Made by a program: the position numbers and the translations under genes. Source: Asterochloris sp. CNOR1 (lineage: Eukaryota; Chlorophyta; Trebouxiophyceae; Trebouxiales; Trebouxiaceae). From it: a stretch of 64,000 nucleotides of DNA. Positions 22,201 through 33,700 of this stretch are shown piece by piece (the first letter of the stretch is position 1; each line of letters opens with the position of its first letter). The stretch is taken from positions 1,302,001 through 1,366,000 of the forward strand of contig OZ017757.1 in assembly GCA_963969365.1 (NCBI GenBank), given 5' to 3'. Below the pieces are notes generated by a model. The model did not search any database, was not told where the DNA came from, and was given only the letters and a program-made list of their open reading frames with translations.

Positions 22201-25200
22201 GCAGGGCAGTGGCATCTGCCCGCGCATCCACTTGACGCGCAACCAGGCTCAGCTTGTCCCACCAGCCGTGGCGGCTCAGGATGGCCACAGCCCGCTCAAT
22301 CTTGTGTGCCTGCAGGCACAGAGGGTTGCTTTTGCCCCAGCAGCCCTGGCGGTCCAGGGTGGCCGCTGCCTGCTCACTCATGTGGGCTTGCTTTGCTGAG
22401 GTGCACAATGGCAAGGTGCAAGTCTGTTATCATAATGAATGACAGTCAGCAGGGACCTTGGCAGGCCGCTGGCTGCTTAGCAACTGTCTGACTTTGATCT
22501 TGAGAGGTGCTGGCACCACTCGCTTTTCGCCACAATGACAGCATGTATGGCAGCAGCTGTCTGTCTAGACAGCCACAGGGTCAAATCGGCATAGCAGCAG
22601 ATCTGCTGCATGCAGAGGCCCTCAGCTGAGTCCAGGATCTGGACCATGAGTGGCAGCTAGAGTCCGTTCCGTTCCCCCATCGGCAATTGCCTGTGTGCTG
22701 CTGTCGGCAAAGGTCGCCTGCTGGGGGAAGTTGCCTCACATCAGGTGCTGATTAGAGCTGGTCATTGCGGCAGCAATGGCATGCCATTGGGGGGTCCGCA
22801 CCTGAAGATACATGTCAGCCGCTGCCTCATAGTCACGCATCTCCTCACTCCACTCTGCCTGCCTGTTGACAAAGTCCTGTACCACCGCAGAGGAGCCACC
22901 AGCAGCAGCGCTGGCACCTGCAGCAGCAGAAGGAGTGCCTCGGCCAGCCTCAGGCAGTCAGCAGCGGCACCGGTGCGTGCATGCAGCTGGAGGGCTGCTT
23001 TGTCCAGCTGCAGGCATGCAGCAGCAGCTTGCAGTGCCATGCACAATGCAGAGCTTGCTGCGCGCAAGACTACAGAGCGTCACGGGGCCCAAAGGGTGCA
23101 ATGTATTGAATGTGTGACCGACATCCAAAGAGTGTGTGTACATGCCCAACAAGCAGCAAGACATGCCTGTACCAAGCAGCACCATGGCCTGTGCTATGCT
23201 GCGCAGCAGCAGCGGCACATTTGTGCCAGCCGGTCTTGTGCTGCACAGTACCTGGACCGCCTTGCCTCAAAAAAGCAACACAGCAGAGGGGGTCCTGGCA
23301 TGAGGTGAAGAGCGCTCAGCCCTTGGCCTCTGCCAGGCAGTGGGCAGCATTTTTGGGCAGCAGCAAATATAAGTGCATGACTCCTCCTGCACAGGTCTCA
23401 CGCCAGGTGTCGCTTATGCTGTGCAGCATCCCGAGGGGCAGCAGCACCTGAGTTGGAACGCGCCCATGCCTCTGCCCAGGCCTTGGCCTCTGCAAACTGG
23501 CGCAGGTCAGTGAACATTTCCATTGCCCGCTCCACCTGCCCATGCTTAGAAAACATGCGGGCAGCCTCCTGGTACCGCCCCTGCAGGGACATAGCACAGG
23601 CCGGCGGTGAGCATGCCCTCATGGGGCAGGCCTCCTGGTAGCTTCCCTGTGGAGATGCAGCGCTCTGTACCAAAGGCAGGCCTTCGGCATGCATAGCTAC
23701 CATGTGGATATCTTTGTGCAGGGGCAGCAGAGACCTCTGCATTGTCAGGCCCTTAGAAGCCTCCTGGATAGGCCCCCTTACATGTTCACCTTGTCACAGC
23801 CAATGCACAGGCTGCAGCCTGCACACAAGCTTGTGGGGCAGCCTTTCGCGGTACCACAACAGGCACAGCACTGCTTAGTCTGAGAGCACTCAGGCACGAC
23901 AAAAGCTGCACACCTTGACCCTCTGGCATCTGGCAGTATGAGCAACTCTATGCAGACCATGCTCCCTCTGTCACACCTTCCAGACTCAACCCCCTGAGGC
24001 GTGGCTGTGCTAGTCAGCCTTGCAAGACAGTTCCTCAAAACTGCATGCATGCAGCCACCACCAATGGCTCTACAATCACACGCACACAAGACTCAGTACA
24101 ATGGTGCAGGCATCTGCGCACCTCATAGGCCAGGATCTCTGCCTGCATGATCCCATCAGGCGTGCCTGCCCGCCGGGAGTGCTCAAGCTTGTTAACCATC
24201 TCAACAGCCCGGGTATCCCTGACCCTGATAAGGGCTTTTCTGGCCACGTCCAGCTGTAGTGCCTGCAAGGAGCTGCGCGCCAGGCTGCGCCAGTCGCTCT
24301 CTGTCACGCCAAGACAGGCCACCTGCAGACAGAGCAATGCAAAGCAATCTAATCTCAGCTGTTTGGCAGACCACCTGATAAAGAGTACTTCAGTCACCCA
24401 GGCCGCCTGCAGACAACACCCCGTCAAGGCCTGCTGCAGCGACTTCCTATTGCTGCCACCCGACAGGTCAGACACAATGACAAACTTTAGCGAACTGTGA
24501 GGGCTGCCCCATGTGAGCATATGATATGCCTGGGGATGGAGTCTGGACAGAGCAGCAGGCCCAAGAGGAGGCAGCCTGATACCTCTCTCCTGCTCAGAGT
24601 AATCACATGGTTGCGTCAAGCATAGCGCCTTGCTAAAGAGTCGAGCTCACAATCTGCCTGGCAAGCCGCGCCGCTTAAGGCTGCCCAGGTGGAGCATCCT
24701 TGAGCTCAGGAATCCCCAATCATGATTGCACAGCCAGGCCTTGAAGGTGAGGACTTGCCTGGTAAGCCTTGTCCCACTCCAAGTTGCCCAGGTAGCGATG
24801 CATAGAGGCTGACTGTGGCATGTCCAGCGTCTGCATGCTGACTTGGTGCAGGCAGAAGACTTTGGACCCTGAGAAGCCCACCACAAAGCCCTGCAGCTTC
24901 TGCTGGTGCAGGGGGAAGTGGCCAGTCTTGGTGGACAGCTGACCGCCACCTGCAGCAGGGAGGTGGTTGTTGGCAGCTGCAGGTGAGGTTGCCGGCAGGG
25001 CCTGGAGCACCAAGAGATCCTTGGCAGCTGCAGAAGAGGCCTGTGAAGCTCACCTGCCACAAGCCCTGCAACTCCTGCTGGTGCAGAAGGCCAACTGCCA
25101 GAGCCGCGAGATGCTGCTGATGACCCACATCACTGTGCGGCTTCATTGACAAGCCCACCGGGTCTGTTCAAGTCAGCACCAGAGGTAGTCAGGCGCTTCT

Positions 25201-28200
25201 GTCTACCTATGGATTTTATGACTTATTACTAGCAAATGCCCCAGCAGCTGCTTGTCACCACACACTTCACCTGAGAAGCACAGCATGTCTTCATATTCGA
25301 GATTCCAGGCCACGCTGTTGGCACTCTTGTGCTCCCATTGCGCCCCCTTGCCTGCCAGGTCATAGATGTGGACAATGTTGCCATCATCCACCACAGCCAG
25401 CTGCTGCCGGCTGGAGCTGAGGTCCAGGCACCTGAGGGCAGCAGGCTGACACATCATGACAGGCCACTGATCAGTTTGTGGCCCAGGCAGGATTCAAACA
25501 CCCAGTTGCTGCTGGCCAGAGCTGAGGTTCAAGCACCTGGGGGCAGCAGGTGCAGCTCAACTCAGCCACTGCTAGCCATGAGCAGTTGTGTCTGCTGGCA
25601 GAATGCTGCGCTGCATTGTGTGGTCGTGTTGTGTTGGCGGCTCTGGACCATGCTGTGCGCCACTTCTAGCAGGCTCAGCCACCCCTCGGGAATGGTCAAG
25701 CCATTGCTTCCAGTGCCTGTTCAATGGCAGCAATGAGCTCTGCAGGGGTGTCCCACCTGATGGAGGCAGTGTGCTTCACCAACATGATGGGGAAGGGGTT
25801 GTCTATAAATATCTTTGCGACCTGCCCGCTCTTCAGGCCCACCAGTAGCCCCTCCCGCCCTACTGGCCCACCCACCACCTTGATGTACCTGTGACATGAG
25901 ATCTACAGCCTTTGGGCCAGCTGCCAGCTCTTCAAGTCGACCAGCAGGCCTCAAATCCAGTGGCCCATATTGTACACAGTGGACTGCTTAACACATCTAC
26001 TCAGTTGCAGCATGGAATTGTGGGACCCAAAAGGGTGTTGACTAATGCACCTGCACTGCAAGGTCAGTACATCAAACCCAGAGCAGTTGCAACCCACAGC
26101 CCTGCTGACGCCCACAGTTGCATGAAGAGCTGGAGTCAGGTGCCACAGCCAGGGCCGTGGCATGGTGCTATCGGGGTTGCATGTGATTTACATGCCTCCA
26201 TGTGATGCTCCTTGCCCCAATGCATGCTCTGCCGCTTACCTGATAACACTATCCATAACCCACTCCCTCTGCTTAACGCCATCGAAGCTGTACAGCTGCA
26301 GCTTACGTTCCTGCAAGGTGGCAAGGATGTGCTGCGGTCCAAGAAAGCATGCTGGTGAGCTGTTGATGCCTGCCAAGCTGCTCAATGGCTTGGTGACAGA
26401 CAGAGCGGCACAGCATGCACCGCACAGCCAGATGTGCAAAGTCGCAAGCAGGAGAGGCCAGCATGTGATGCACATCTTCAACTGCATACATTTCATGGTC
26501 TTGCACCAGGTACCGCCTCATTAAAGGCCACCACAAGCAGCAGGAGCAAGCTTACTGAATGGCAAGCTGTTCTGGTGGCCTCTCAGCAAACACAGGCAAT
26601 CCAAAGCATGAGCGCTGTGCGCTGCACAACCGCCATAGAGGGTGATGTGCTCAGGTGCAAAACTGCATGCTGCCACTGCTCACCTGGCACAGGGTGATGT
26701 GCTTGGCTGTGACCACCAGGAGATTGCAGTCCAGCTGCTGCATGATCCTGGTGGCCACTTTGTAGTGCATGTCGTCAGCTGCAGCCCCCGGCTCCAGCTC
26801 ATAGATGATGACCCGCTGGGGCAGCTGCACCGCCAGGGTGTCGCGGTAGATTGCCAGCTTGCGCACATAGTCACGGCACTTGATGCGCACCTTCTGCTCG
26901 GTGGTCAGGTGCTGAATTACCACGTCTGTCATGTTCTCCCTGCGCCAGGCATTGCCACTGTGATCAGAACCTTTTGCCATTTTGAAGAGCCTTTGTGTGG
27001 AGCCCTGTGATGCGCTTCCTGCAGACAGCAAAGAGCAGCAGGCCTCTGCTAAGTGGTCACTTGCTGTCAGTCTTGTCCCCTGCGTCAGTGCAGGGAAGCG
27101 GCTCTCAGGACATCACCCTGGCACATTATGGCCTGTCATTTCTGCCTTGCGGGCACACTTGCACCAAAGGTGATTTTGGCATACATTTTGTTAAACAGTT
27201 CCCTGCAGGCATGAACCACCTGGCAAGGCTCGGGTCAGGGCTTGGTGGTGAATCTAGTGGCGGCAATGCTGCTGTGCAGGCAGTATTGCAGCAAGCTGCA
27301 CCTGCATCAAGCCCACATTTCTTGTGTCTTGTTGTCAAAAGACAAGGGGGCTCCTGAGCTCCCCCTGTGCATGGCGCTATGGCTGCAGAATGTGCACTGT
27401 TCCCTGCAGCGCCCAAGAGTTCTCCAGTAGGGCTCCTGCCTGCACCCTGCGCAACAGCTGTGCGGCCTCACGGAGACCAGGGTATCTGTCCCCATTTTCT
27501 GGCCCCTCCAAGGCCTTGGCTAGCGCATCAGGTAGCCCTTGAGCCCACCTGAAGGCATAGCGCTCCCGGTACAGGCCATGCACGGTGGAGAACACCAGCT
27601 GGTAGAGAGTGATGGAGCCGTCATCAGCGCCCACTGCCACATAGTTCTGCTTGGGGTGGGCCCGCACGCACCACACCCAGCCTTCGCGTGCGGCAATGGT
27701 GGCCAGCACTGTCCCGCTACGAGTGCATAGCACTGCTTTGCGATCTGTGCCCCCAAGGACCACGTACTCTCCTGCAAGCAGAGATGGTTGGGGCTCATGT
27801 GCTGGCCAGCACTGTCTGGTTGTGTGTGCACTAGGCTGCTCTGCGGTCTGTAACCCAACAGGCACCCATAGTTCATTGCAAGCAGAACACTGATTGTGAT
27901 CTGGTGACCTGCATATCTCTACTAGATGTCTGTTTGCGGGGCCAGCAGCCCCCAGGCTGCTTGACGTCACTTGAGCTGCTGATCTAAGAGGACCTTGTCG
28001 CCGAGTCATGTGGGTAACAAAGCCCACACCAGCTGTGTATAAAACTGACTGACAGCACTGGTGGTTTCGGCTCATCCCAACAGCAGCTGGCAAGGCTGGC
28101 GCTGGCCCATCTTTGACATGCATCACTCCCCGTGAACAGAGGTAGATGTCGAGTTGTATCTGTGTTACTGAAGTGGAAGCTCACCTCTGAATTTTAGGAC

Positions 28201-30423
28201 ATGCAGCACAGCTCAACGAAGTCAAGCACAGTGACGCAGCACCTGTCCAAATGGGAGCCCACCGTTGGGAAAGTAGGACACACAGCAGGGGTCACACTCC
28301 AGAGGGCGATCCTCTCCTATCTGATTGCCAGTCAGCTCATAGAAGGATAGTGTAGCATCCCAGCAGCCCACTGCCAGCACGTCCACACTCTCATTCCTGC
28401 AATGCAACAGTTGGCGCTAGTCAGCTGGTAGCAGCCTCAGTGGGGCATCCCAGCAGCCCACTGTCATGGTTTCCCCACTCTCACTACAGCATTGAGCCAA
28501 TATGTAGCAGCAGGGGCCAGCATCTCCGCAGCGCACTGCCAGCATTATCCTGCAGCACAGCGCTGGTCTGAGCTCACAGTCCACTGCTTGCTCTGTCATC
28601 CTTGAATCATGAGAAGCAGATCCCTCCTTTTCAACGGCAGCTGCAGCTTGAACTGAGGATTCCTGCCTTTTTCTGTGGCACTGTGGCCACAGCAACATTG
28701 GCCTGAATTGATGACAGCAAGTGGAGGTAGTAAGGGACATACAACTGAGATAGTGAGGGATGCTGCATGAGGACAGCCATTGGCTGCAGCATGCAGACCA
28801 TCTTCACTTGGCCTTGTTCCAGGCAAGCAATCACGTGGAAACATCCCAGGTGCAGGCCATATGACATTGACTGCGCTGTGGGACAACAACCACGTAACAG
28901 CTTTTGTGCAGCCAAACGCACCCATCACCCAAACAAACACCTGCTGCTCACTTGGCTGGGCAACAGGCCAAAGACCAAATAGGGGCCTCCCGCTGAATGA
29001 CTGCCTTCTCGCCGCCACTTTTGTCCCTGATGCTGACCTCACCATCAAACTGCCCCAGGGCAAGGTATTGGCCGTCATTTGTCCAGCTCAGCGTCAGCAC
29101 CTTGGAAGACACCTGCAGCATGAGTCCGTCTCAGAGGCATTTGCCCTCATGTCATGCCCACCCACGAGCTGTCAAGCAGCATCACGCAGCCACAGTCACT
29201 GCGCTCCGCTCTGCATGTGCAGGGCGGTCACGGTCACCACAACGGCTGCTCACATCCACATAGCAGCGAATATGCAGCAACATCGGGTGGGGTACAGCTG
29301 TACTGCAGGTCCATGCCACTTGGTGGCATGCCAGGCTGCAGCCTGGCTGCATTCTGACCTTGTGCTTTGACACTGACTTCTGTTCAGGTGACCAGAGTCC
29401 AAAGTCTGTGGCTGTGGCAGAGGCCAGCTGCTGAGTAAGGGGGTTGTAAGCCAGAGCTTGGATGGATTCATTGTGTGTGTATTTAAGCAGCCCCTCAGCC
29501 TGCAGATTAAGTAGACAGCAACCTGAGCCATGCAGTTTTGGCATGTGTTCATGACAGCCCATTCGCCTGTCAGGCAGGTGACACTGGAGCAGTGTGGCAG
29601 GTGCAGCCTGTCTGCCCATTGTCCGCAGCACCCATTGTGCTGCAGAACCAAGCGGTGTGGCCATCAATGCTTGCAGGCACAGGTCTACTGTGCAGGAGGC
29701 GTCTTCTCAGCGGCGGCTGCCCTTGCGAGCATGCCCTTGTGGGTTTTTGATGTGTGGCCAGATAGCAGCACAAGGCGCAGCCTTGCAGCAGCGCATTTCG
29801 CGTGTGGCTTGGCATCGCCTGATGGGCTGCACGCCTGTCCCAGGGCTGGCGTACCTTGCTCGTCCAGATGATGACTGTGTTGTCAGCCCCACCAGAGGCA
29901 AAGCGCTTGCCATTGGAAGCGTAGGCCACACAGTACACAGCATCCTGCAGGGAGAGGCAACAGGGTCAACCGTGTGCCGCCATTGCATGTGCTGGCCAGG
30001 CAAGAACCTTGACACTGACTGATACTCATGACTGACAAGGGGTAGGCAGGGCCCTCTCTGGTTGGCGTGCCTGCAAGTCATGAGAGCTGTGATGGGCTGT
30101 GAACTAACCTTGTGCCCCCTGAGGCTGTGCAAAAGGTCTCCTTCAGCCACTCCATACACCAGCACACGACTGCCAATGCCTGTGACTAGCTGAGTGCCAT
30201 CTGCAGGCAGCCACAGAGGCTGCATGAGAGAGCAGTATGGTGTGAATGCAAGATGCAATGCTACAGACCTGGCTTGAAAGCTATGTCATAGCACACACTC
30301 TTGATGCCATCCTTGGAAGGCTGCAGGCAGCAATGGACAGCTCAATTGTTGCCCATCATGTCAAGCGCCATGCACAGGCAGCTGACATACCGCTGTGTCT
30401 GACCAGGCGACCTGTGTCCTCAT
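16299..30423 (-). CDS. IFT122: Intraflagellar transport protein IFT122 (IFT-A subunit)
   Basis: Core subunit of the IFT-A complex for retrograde transport in cilia. 26 exons, 1255 residues, close to the human length: 30423-30391, 30320-30269, 30200-30109, 29944-29855, 29499-29359, 29112-28952, 28396-28263, 27771-27549, 26939-26684, 26310-26240, 25888-25757, 25431-25271, 24949-24759, 24322-24122, 23580-23448, 22917-22802, 22309-22121, 21656-21505, 20878-20752, 20324-20139, 19698-19552, 19142-19029, 18716-18609, 18225-18154, 17571-17422, 16634-16299. WD40 region about 1-580 ([49 protein letters not shown]), helical solenoid about 600-990, zinc ribbon about 1021-1041 (CFRC, CTSC). A second C-terminal zinc site keeps only its first Cys pair. 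The 33-nt first exon ([11 protein letters not shown]) matches the family start. Intron 13 uses a GC donor. Confidence 0.95.
19105..19270 (-). repeat. Echo of IFT122 exon 22 start
   Basis: Exon 22 sequence GGGCTTGCTCCGCACCAGCA then CACTG (plus strand, 19110) recurs near 19228 as GGGCTTGCTGCGCATCAGCA then CACTG, upstream of the exon in transcript direction. Confidence 0.8.
21340..21515 (-). repeat. Tandem copies around the donor of IFT122 exon 18
   Basis: Three units of about 65 bp share AAAGCTGCAGTGCA or AGAGCTGCAGTGCA followed by a GAAGGCC or GAGGCC block (near 21343, 21411 and 21476, plus strand). The last block is the true exon border ending at 21505; the other two lie in the intron. Confidence 0.75.
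24885..25095 (-). repeat. Echo of part of IFT122 exon 13
   Basis: The coding block CCCTGCAGCTTCTGCTGGTG (plus strand, near 24891) recurs near 25064 as CCCTGCAACTCCTGCTGGTG in the intron before the exon. Confidence 0.75.
25405..25560 (-). repeat. Echo of IFT122 exon 12 start
   Basis: AGCTGAGGTCCAGGCACCTG followed by AGGGCAGCAGG at 25415 (acceptor and first codons) is matched near 25518 by AGCTGAGGTTCAAGCACCTG followed by GGGGCAGCAGG. Confidence 0.85.
28350..28490 (-). repeat. Echo of IFT122 exon 7 start
   Basis: GCATCCCAGCAGCCCACTGC with CCACACTCTCATT downstream (exon 7, 28357-28396) is repeated near 28444 as GCATCCCAGCAGCCCACTGT with CCCCACTCTCACTACAGC. The copy keeps the coding-like block and has decayed at the acceptor. 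Confidence 0.85.
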
Positions 30424-30750
30424 ACTTTGATCAGCTTGGTCCCCTGACAGCACTTAAGAGTCGAGGTGCCTGATCCCTGCTCAGCCATGTCAGTCAATCT
30501 TGACCAAAATCGGGCAGGCTCCCGTGGACATCGCTTTGTAGCTGTAACAGCAGCTGGATCCAGCAGGGCAACCGGCTCGCTGAAGCCAAGAACAGATATT
30601 CGCATATATTAACATTACATTAGCCAGGCCAGCTTGGAATCGTTGAAGCCACCAGATCCTAGTCATGCAGAGCTCATTGATGTAGTGCTGGAGGGCAGAG
30701 ACCGCTTGAGGAGCTCCCTTCAGCGGGCGGTCCTCTCCCCTTGGCAGGGC
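30424..30750. promoter_or_regulatory. Shared divergent promoter region, IFT122 / ataxin-2
   Basis: The two start codons are 327 bp apart on opposite strands, so both promoters and 5' UTRs must fit here. A short plus-strand ORF (30487-30612, 41 codons) could be an upstream ORF of ataxin-2 if the transcript starts before it. No TATA-like element can be assigned with confidence. Confidence 0.5.
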
Positions 30751-33700
30751 ATGAACTCATTCCATGGGGGCAGAAGGTCGGGGCCAGGGCTGGGGGCCTC
30801 TGCAGGCTCCAGGCATGGAGGCATGAAGCCTACACGCCAGAGCAGCAGCAACATGCGCTCAGTGGATAATGCTCCAGCCACCCAGACTGTGGGCTTTTCC
30901 CCCAAGCAGTTTATGGAGGCAGCCTCCCTAGGGACAGATGCTGAGATCAATGAGCGCATGGAGTTTGGCTTCAAAATCCTGATTGGCACTGCCATTGAGG
31001 TCCAGGTAAGCATGGCCTGGATTTGCACGGCACAGATCTCTTTCTGGCGTCTGTCTGGCAGACACCAGACAGATGCCAGACAGACCATGCAATCTTCACA
31101 CACCACTTCTTGCATTTGAGCAGGCCTGCATTGCAGCCATGACAATACCGCTGGAAGCCCTGCTGTATATCATGCTTCCATGTGGCTCTGTGGCCAAAGC
31201 TCATGCTGGGCTTGGCGGCTGCTCCTTGGACCCCGCATCAATGGGTTTTAGCTGACCCCTCAGCTCGTCTGGGGACACTGCACTGCTGTGGGGCAGGGTT
31301 TGCAGCACTGCCATGCTCCCTGGCGCAGTGCAGCGCACTGCAGCTTTATCATTGGCATCACAGTGCAGGGCAGGCTGCTACACTAGAGGTCATCTTGCAT
31401 GCCCAGGGCGCTGGGCTGCACTGTGCCAGGCCACTTAGGCAGTGCTCCAATGGGCACTCTGACCCATTTCTCACCCAAGTTGCTAAGCATGCTGAACATG
31501 CTGCAGGTCTGTGCTAATACCTGCTATATGATCCCCTACAACTGCAGAGCGTGCAGCTCCCTGCTGCAGGTGCGCAATGGCACTCGCTATGAGGGGATCC
31601 TGAGCGAGTACACTTTCCAGGATCACAGGCTCAGTCTGCTGCTCAAAGTGGTGAAGACGCTGAGCACCTCAGCCACTGATGGCAGCGCAGCTGGCCAGCA
31701 GCAGGTTCGTTTAGACCATGGCCCTGTTGCAGGTCTTCAACTGCACGTCTTGGGGATCTTACCGCAGCGTTTGTCTGAAGCTTTGAGCTGGTGAGGAGAC
31801 AAGGAACCGAAGGCCTACGAAGCTGGCTTGCAGCAAGGCATCAAGAATAATGTCGAGGGGACTGGGGTCCTTGAAGCAGCTGCACTGGGATGCAACTACA
31901 TGCCACAAGGCAGCTTGACACCAACTCGTCGCGAGCTCTGCCGATGTGGAGGTGGCAGTCACTATGGCCAGTGGCTGACACCTTGGCAGACGCAGCGCAA
32001 CTGGAGGTGGAGCAAGTGACAATTTGTGCCCTGCAGGTGGCCAAGCCCCAGGCAGAGGTGCGCTTCCAGGACGCAGACATCCTGGCAGTCTCTGCCAAGG
32101 ATGTGCGGATGGGGCGCGAGGACGTTGGGCCCTTGCAGGACCTGCACACAGATGCAGCCATTGCCCAGGGGCGCACAGGGTAAGCTGGCAATGGGGGAAA
32201 AGGGGAGGGCCGGGGGGGGCGGGGGGGGGGGGGGTGGACAGCATAGTATCTGGTGTGCTGGAGCTCTGCCGGCAGTGCCCCTGGAGGACCTCCATCCAAA
32301 GATGCAGCCATCAGTAGCATGACAGCTCACAGGGCAATGTTCTGCTTTATGCTTGTGCCTAGGAATATGCGGACCAGGATGTGTGGCCCTTGCAGGCCCT
32401 GCACACTGATGCAGCCACAGCCATCGCCTGGGGCCGCACAGATGGGCTGGAGAGGTATGAGCAGTGCATCTGCTGTGCTGGGGTGGGGTCTCCAAGCCTG
32501 CACAACGATGCAGCTGTTGTGCTAGGGTCCTCACTAAAGCTGCCCTGCAGGGGAAAGGGTATGGACCAGTGAGTGGGAGGCCAACCAATCAAGCTTAGAT
32601 GTGCTGGTGTTTTGTCAGAAGTCTGACAGCCTTGGCTGTGCGGATTTTGTTTGCACAGCCCCTGCCGGTTGGCTGCTTGATTGTTGAGGTGCACAGCAGC
32701 GCAGGGGTGGAAACTTGTTTTGGTCTTACAGCAGGACAGGGCACAAAGCTTTTCATGCACAATGCACAATGCACATACTCAGGCTTGGTGCATGCATGAC
32801 CCTCTGTGCCTGACTGCCTGGTATTGAGGAAGTTTGCTGCATGAGTTGGTGCATTGTTCAGACCGTGGGTATATTTTCAGGCAGCAAGCAGCCATGCCAA
32901 GCGTTTGACTTCACAATACCTGTGCTGGTATCGTCAAGGACACATTAGCATGCCGGAGAACCAGCTTCCTGCATTCTCGAGCCCAGCAACCCATACTGCA
33001 CTGCTGCAGGCTGCAGCAGAGGGCCTGGATGTGTTTCAGAGGAGGCTTGAAGCCCAGAGAGACCACCAGCTGCTGGAAGCTGTCTGTTCGCTTGCAGTTG
33101 TGCATCTCTGCAGGTCGAAAGGGTAAGATCTGAAGGGCGGGTGCCTGACAGTGCTGCAGGGCAGGACCTGAGCAGGTGAAGGCCCCTGGCTCTGGCTGCG
33201 CTGTCCCATGCAGCTCTGCATCCCTGCAGGCTGGAGGGGCGGGAGCTGCAGCGGTGGGTGCCTGACGAAGCTCCTGGGGAGGATCTGAGCCTGGAGGGCA
33301 CCTCAGCGGGTGGCAGGGGCCCTCAACGCAGCAGTGCCTCTGGAGGAGCCAGCTGGGACCAGTTTGCAACCAACCAGCAGATGTTTGGCGTGCAGAGCTC
33401 TTTCAACGAGGACCTGTATACTACCAAACTTGATCCCAGGTGAGTGTTTTGCCTGCATGCAATCAGCTTCCTACAATCAACATATCGCTTACCAGTCAGC
33501 CGATGGCTGCCGTCCACTGCCTGCAGCAACGCGCTTAAGTCAGTGCAGGTGCCTGCTGGGTTCCTTGTCAGCCGACCGACGTCCCTGCCTGCTGCAGGAA
33601 TGCCCGCATCTCAGCACAGGATGCTGCCCGCATTGCAGCAGAGATCGAGGGCACTGCCAGCAGCAACCACCACCAGGCAGAGGAGAGGGGGATAGCGCTG

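Noticed and set aside
27377-28126. Minus-strand ORF of 249 codons read as one exon
   Set aside because: Only 27771-27549 aligns with IFT122; both flanks are intron with good splice sites at the borders.
30487-30612. Short ORF (41 codons) as the ataxin-2 start
   Set aside because: It ends in a stop 138 bp before the supported ATG and has no suitable donor; at most an upstream ORF.
30634-30750. Extending ataxin-2 upstream to a TTG at 30634
   Set aside because: The frame is open but only a TTG is available; the ATG at 30751 is the normal choice for a nuclear gene.
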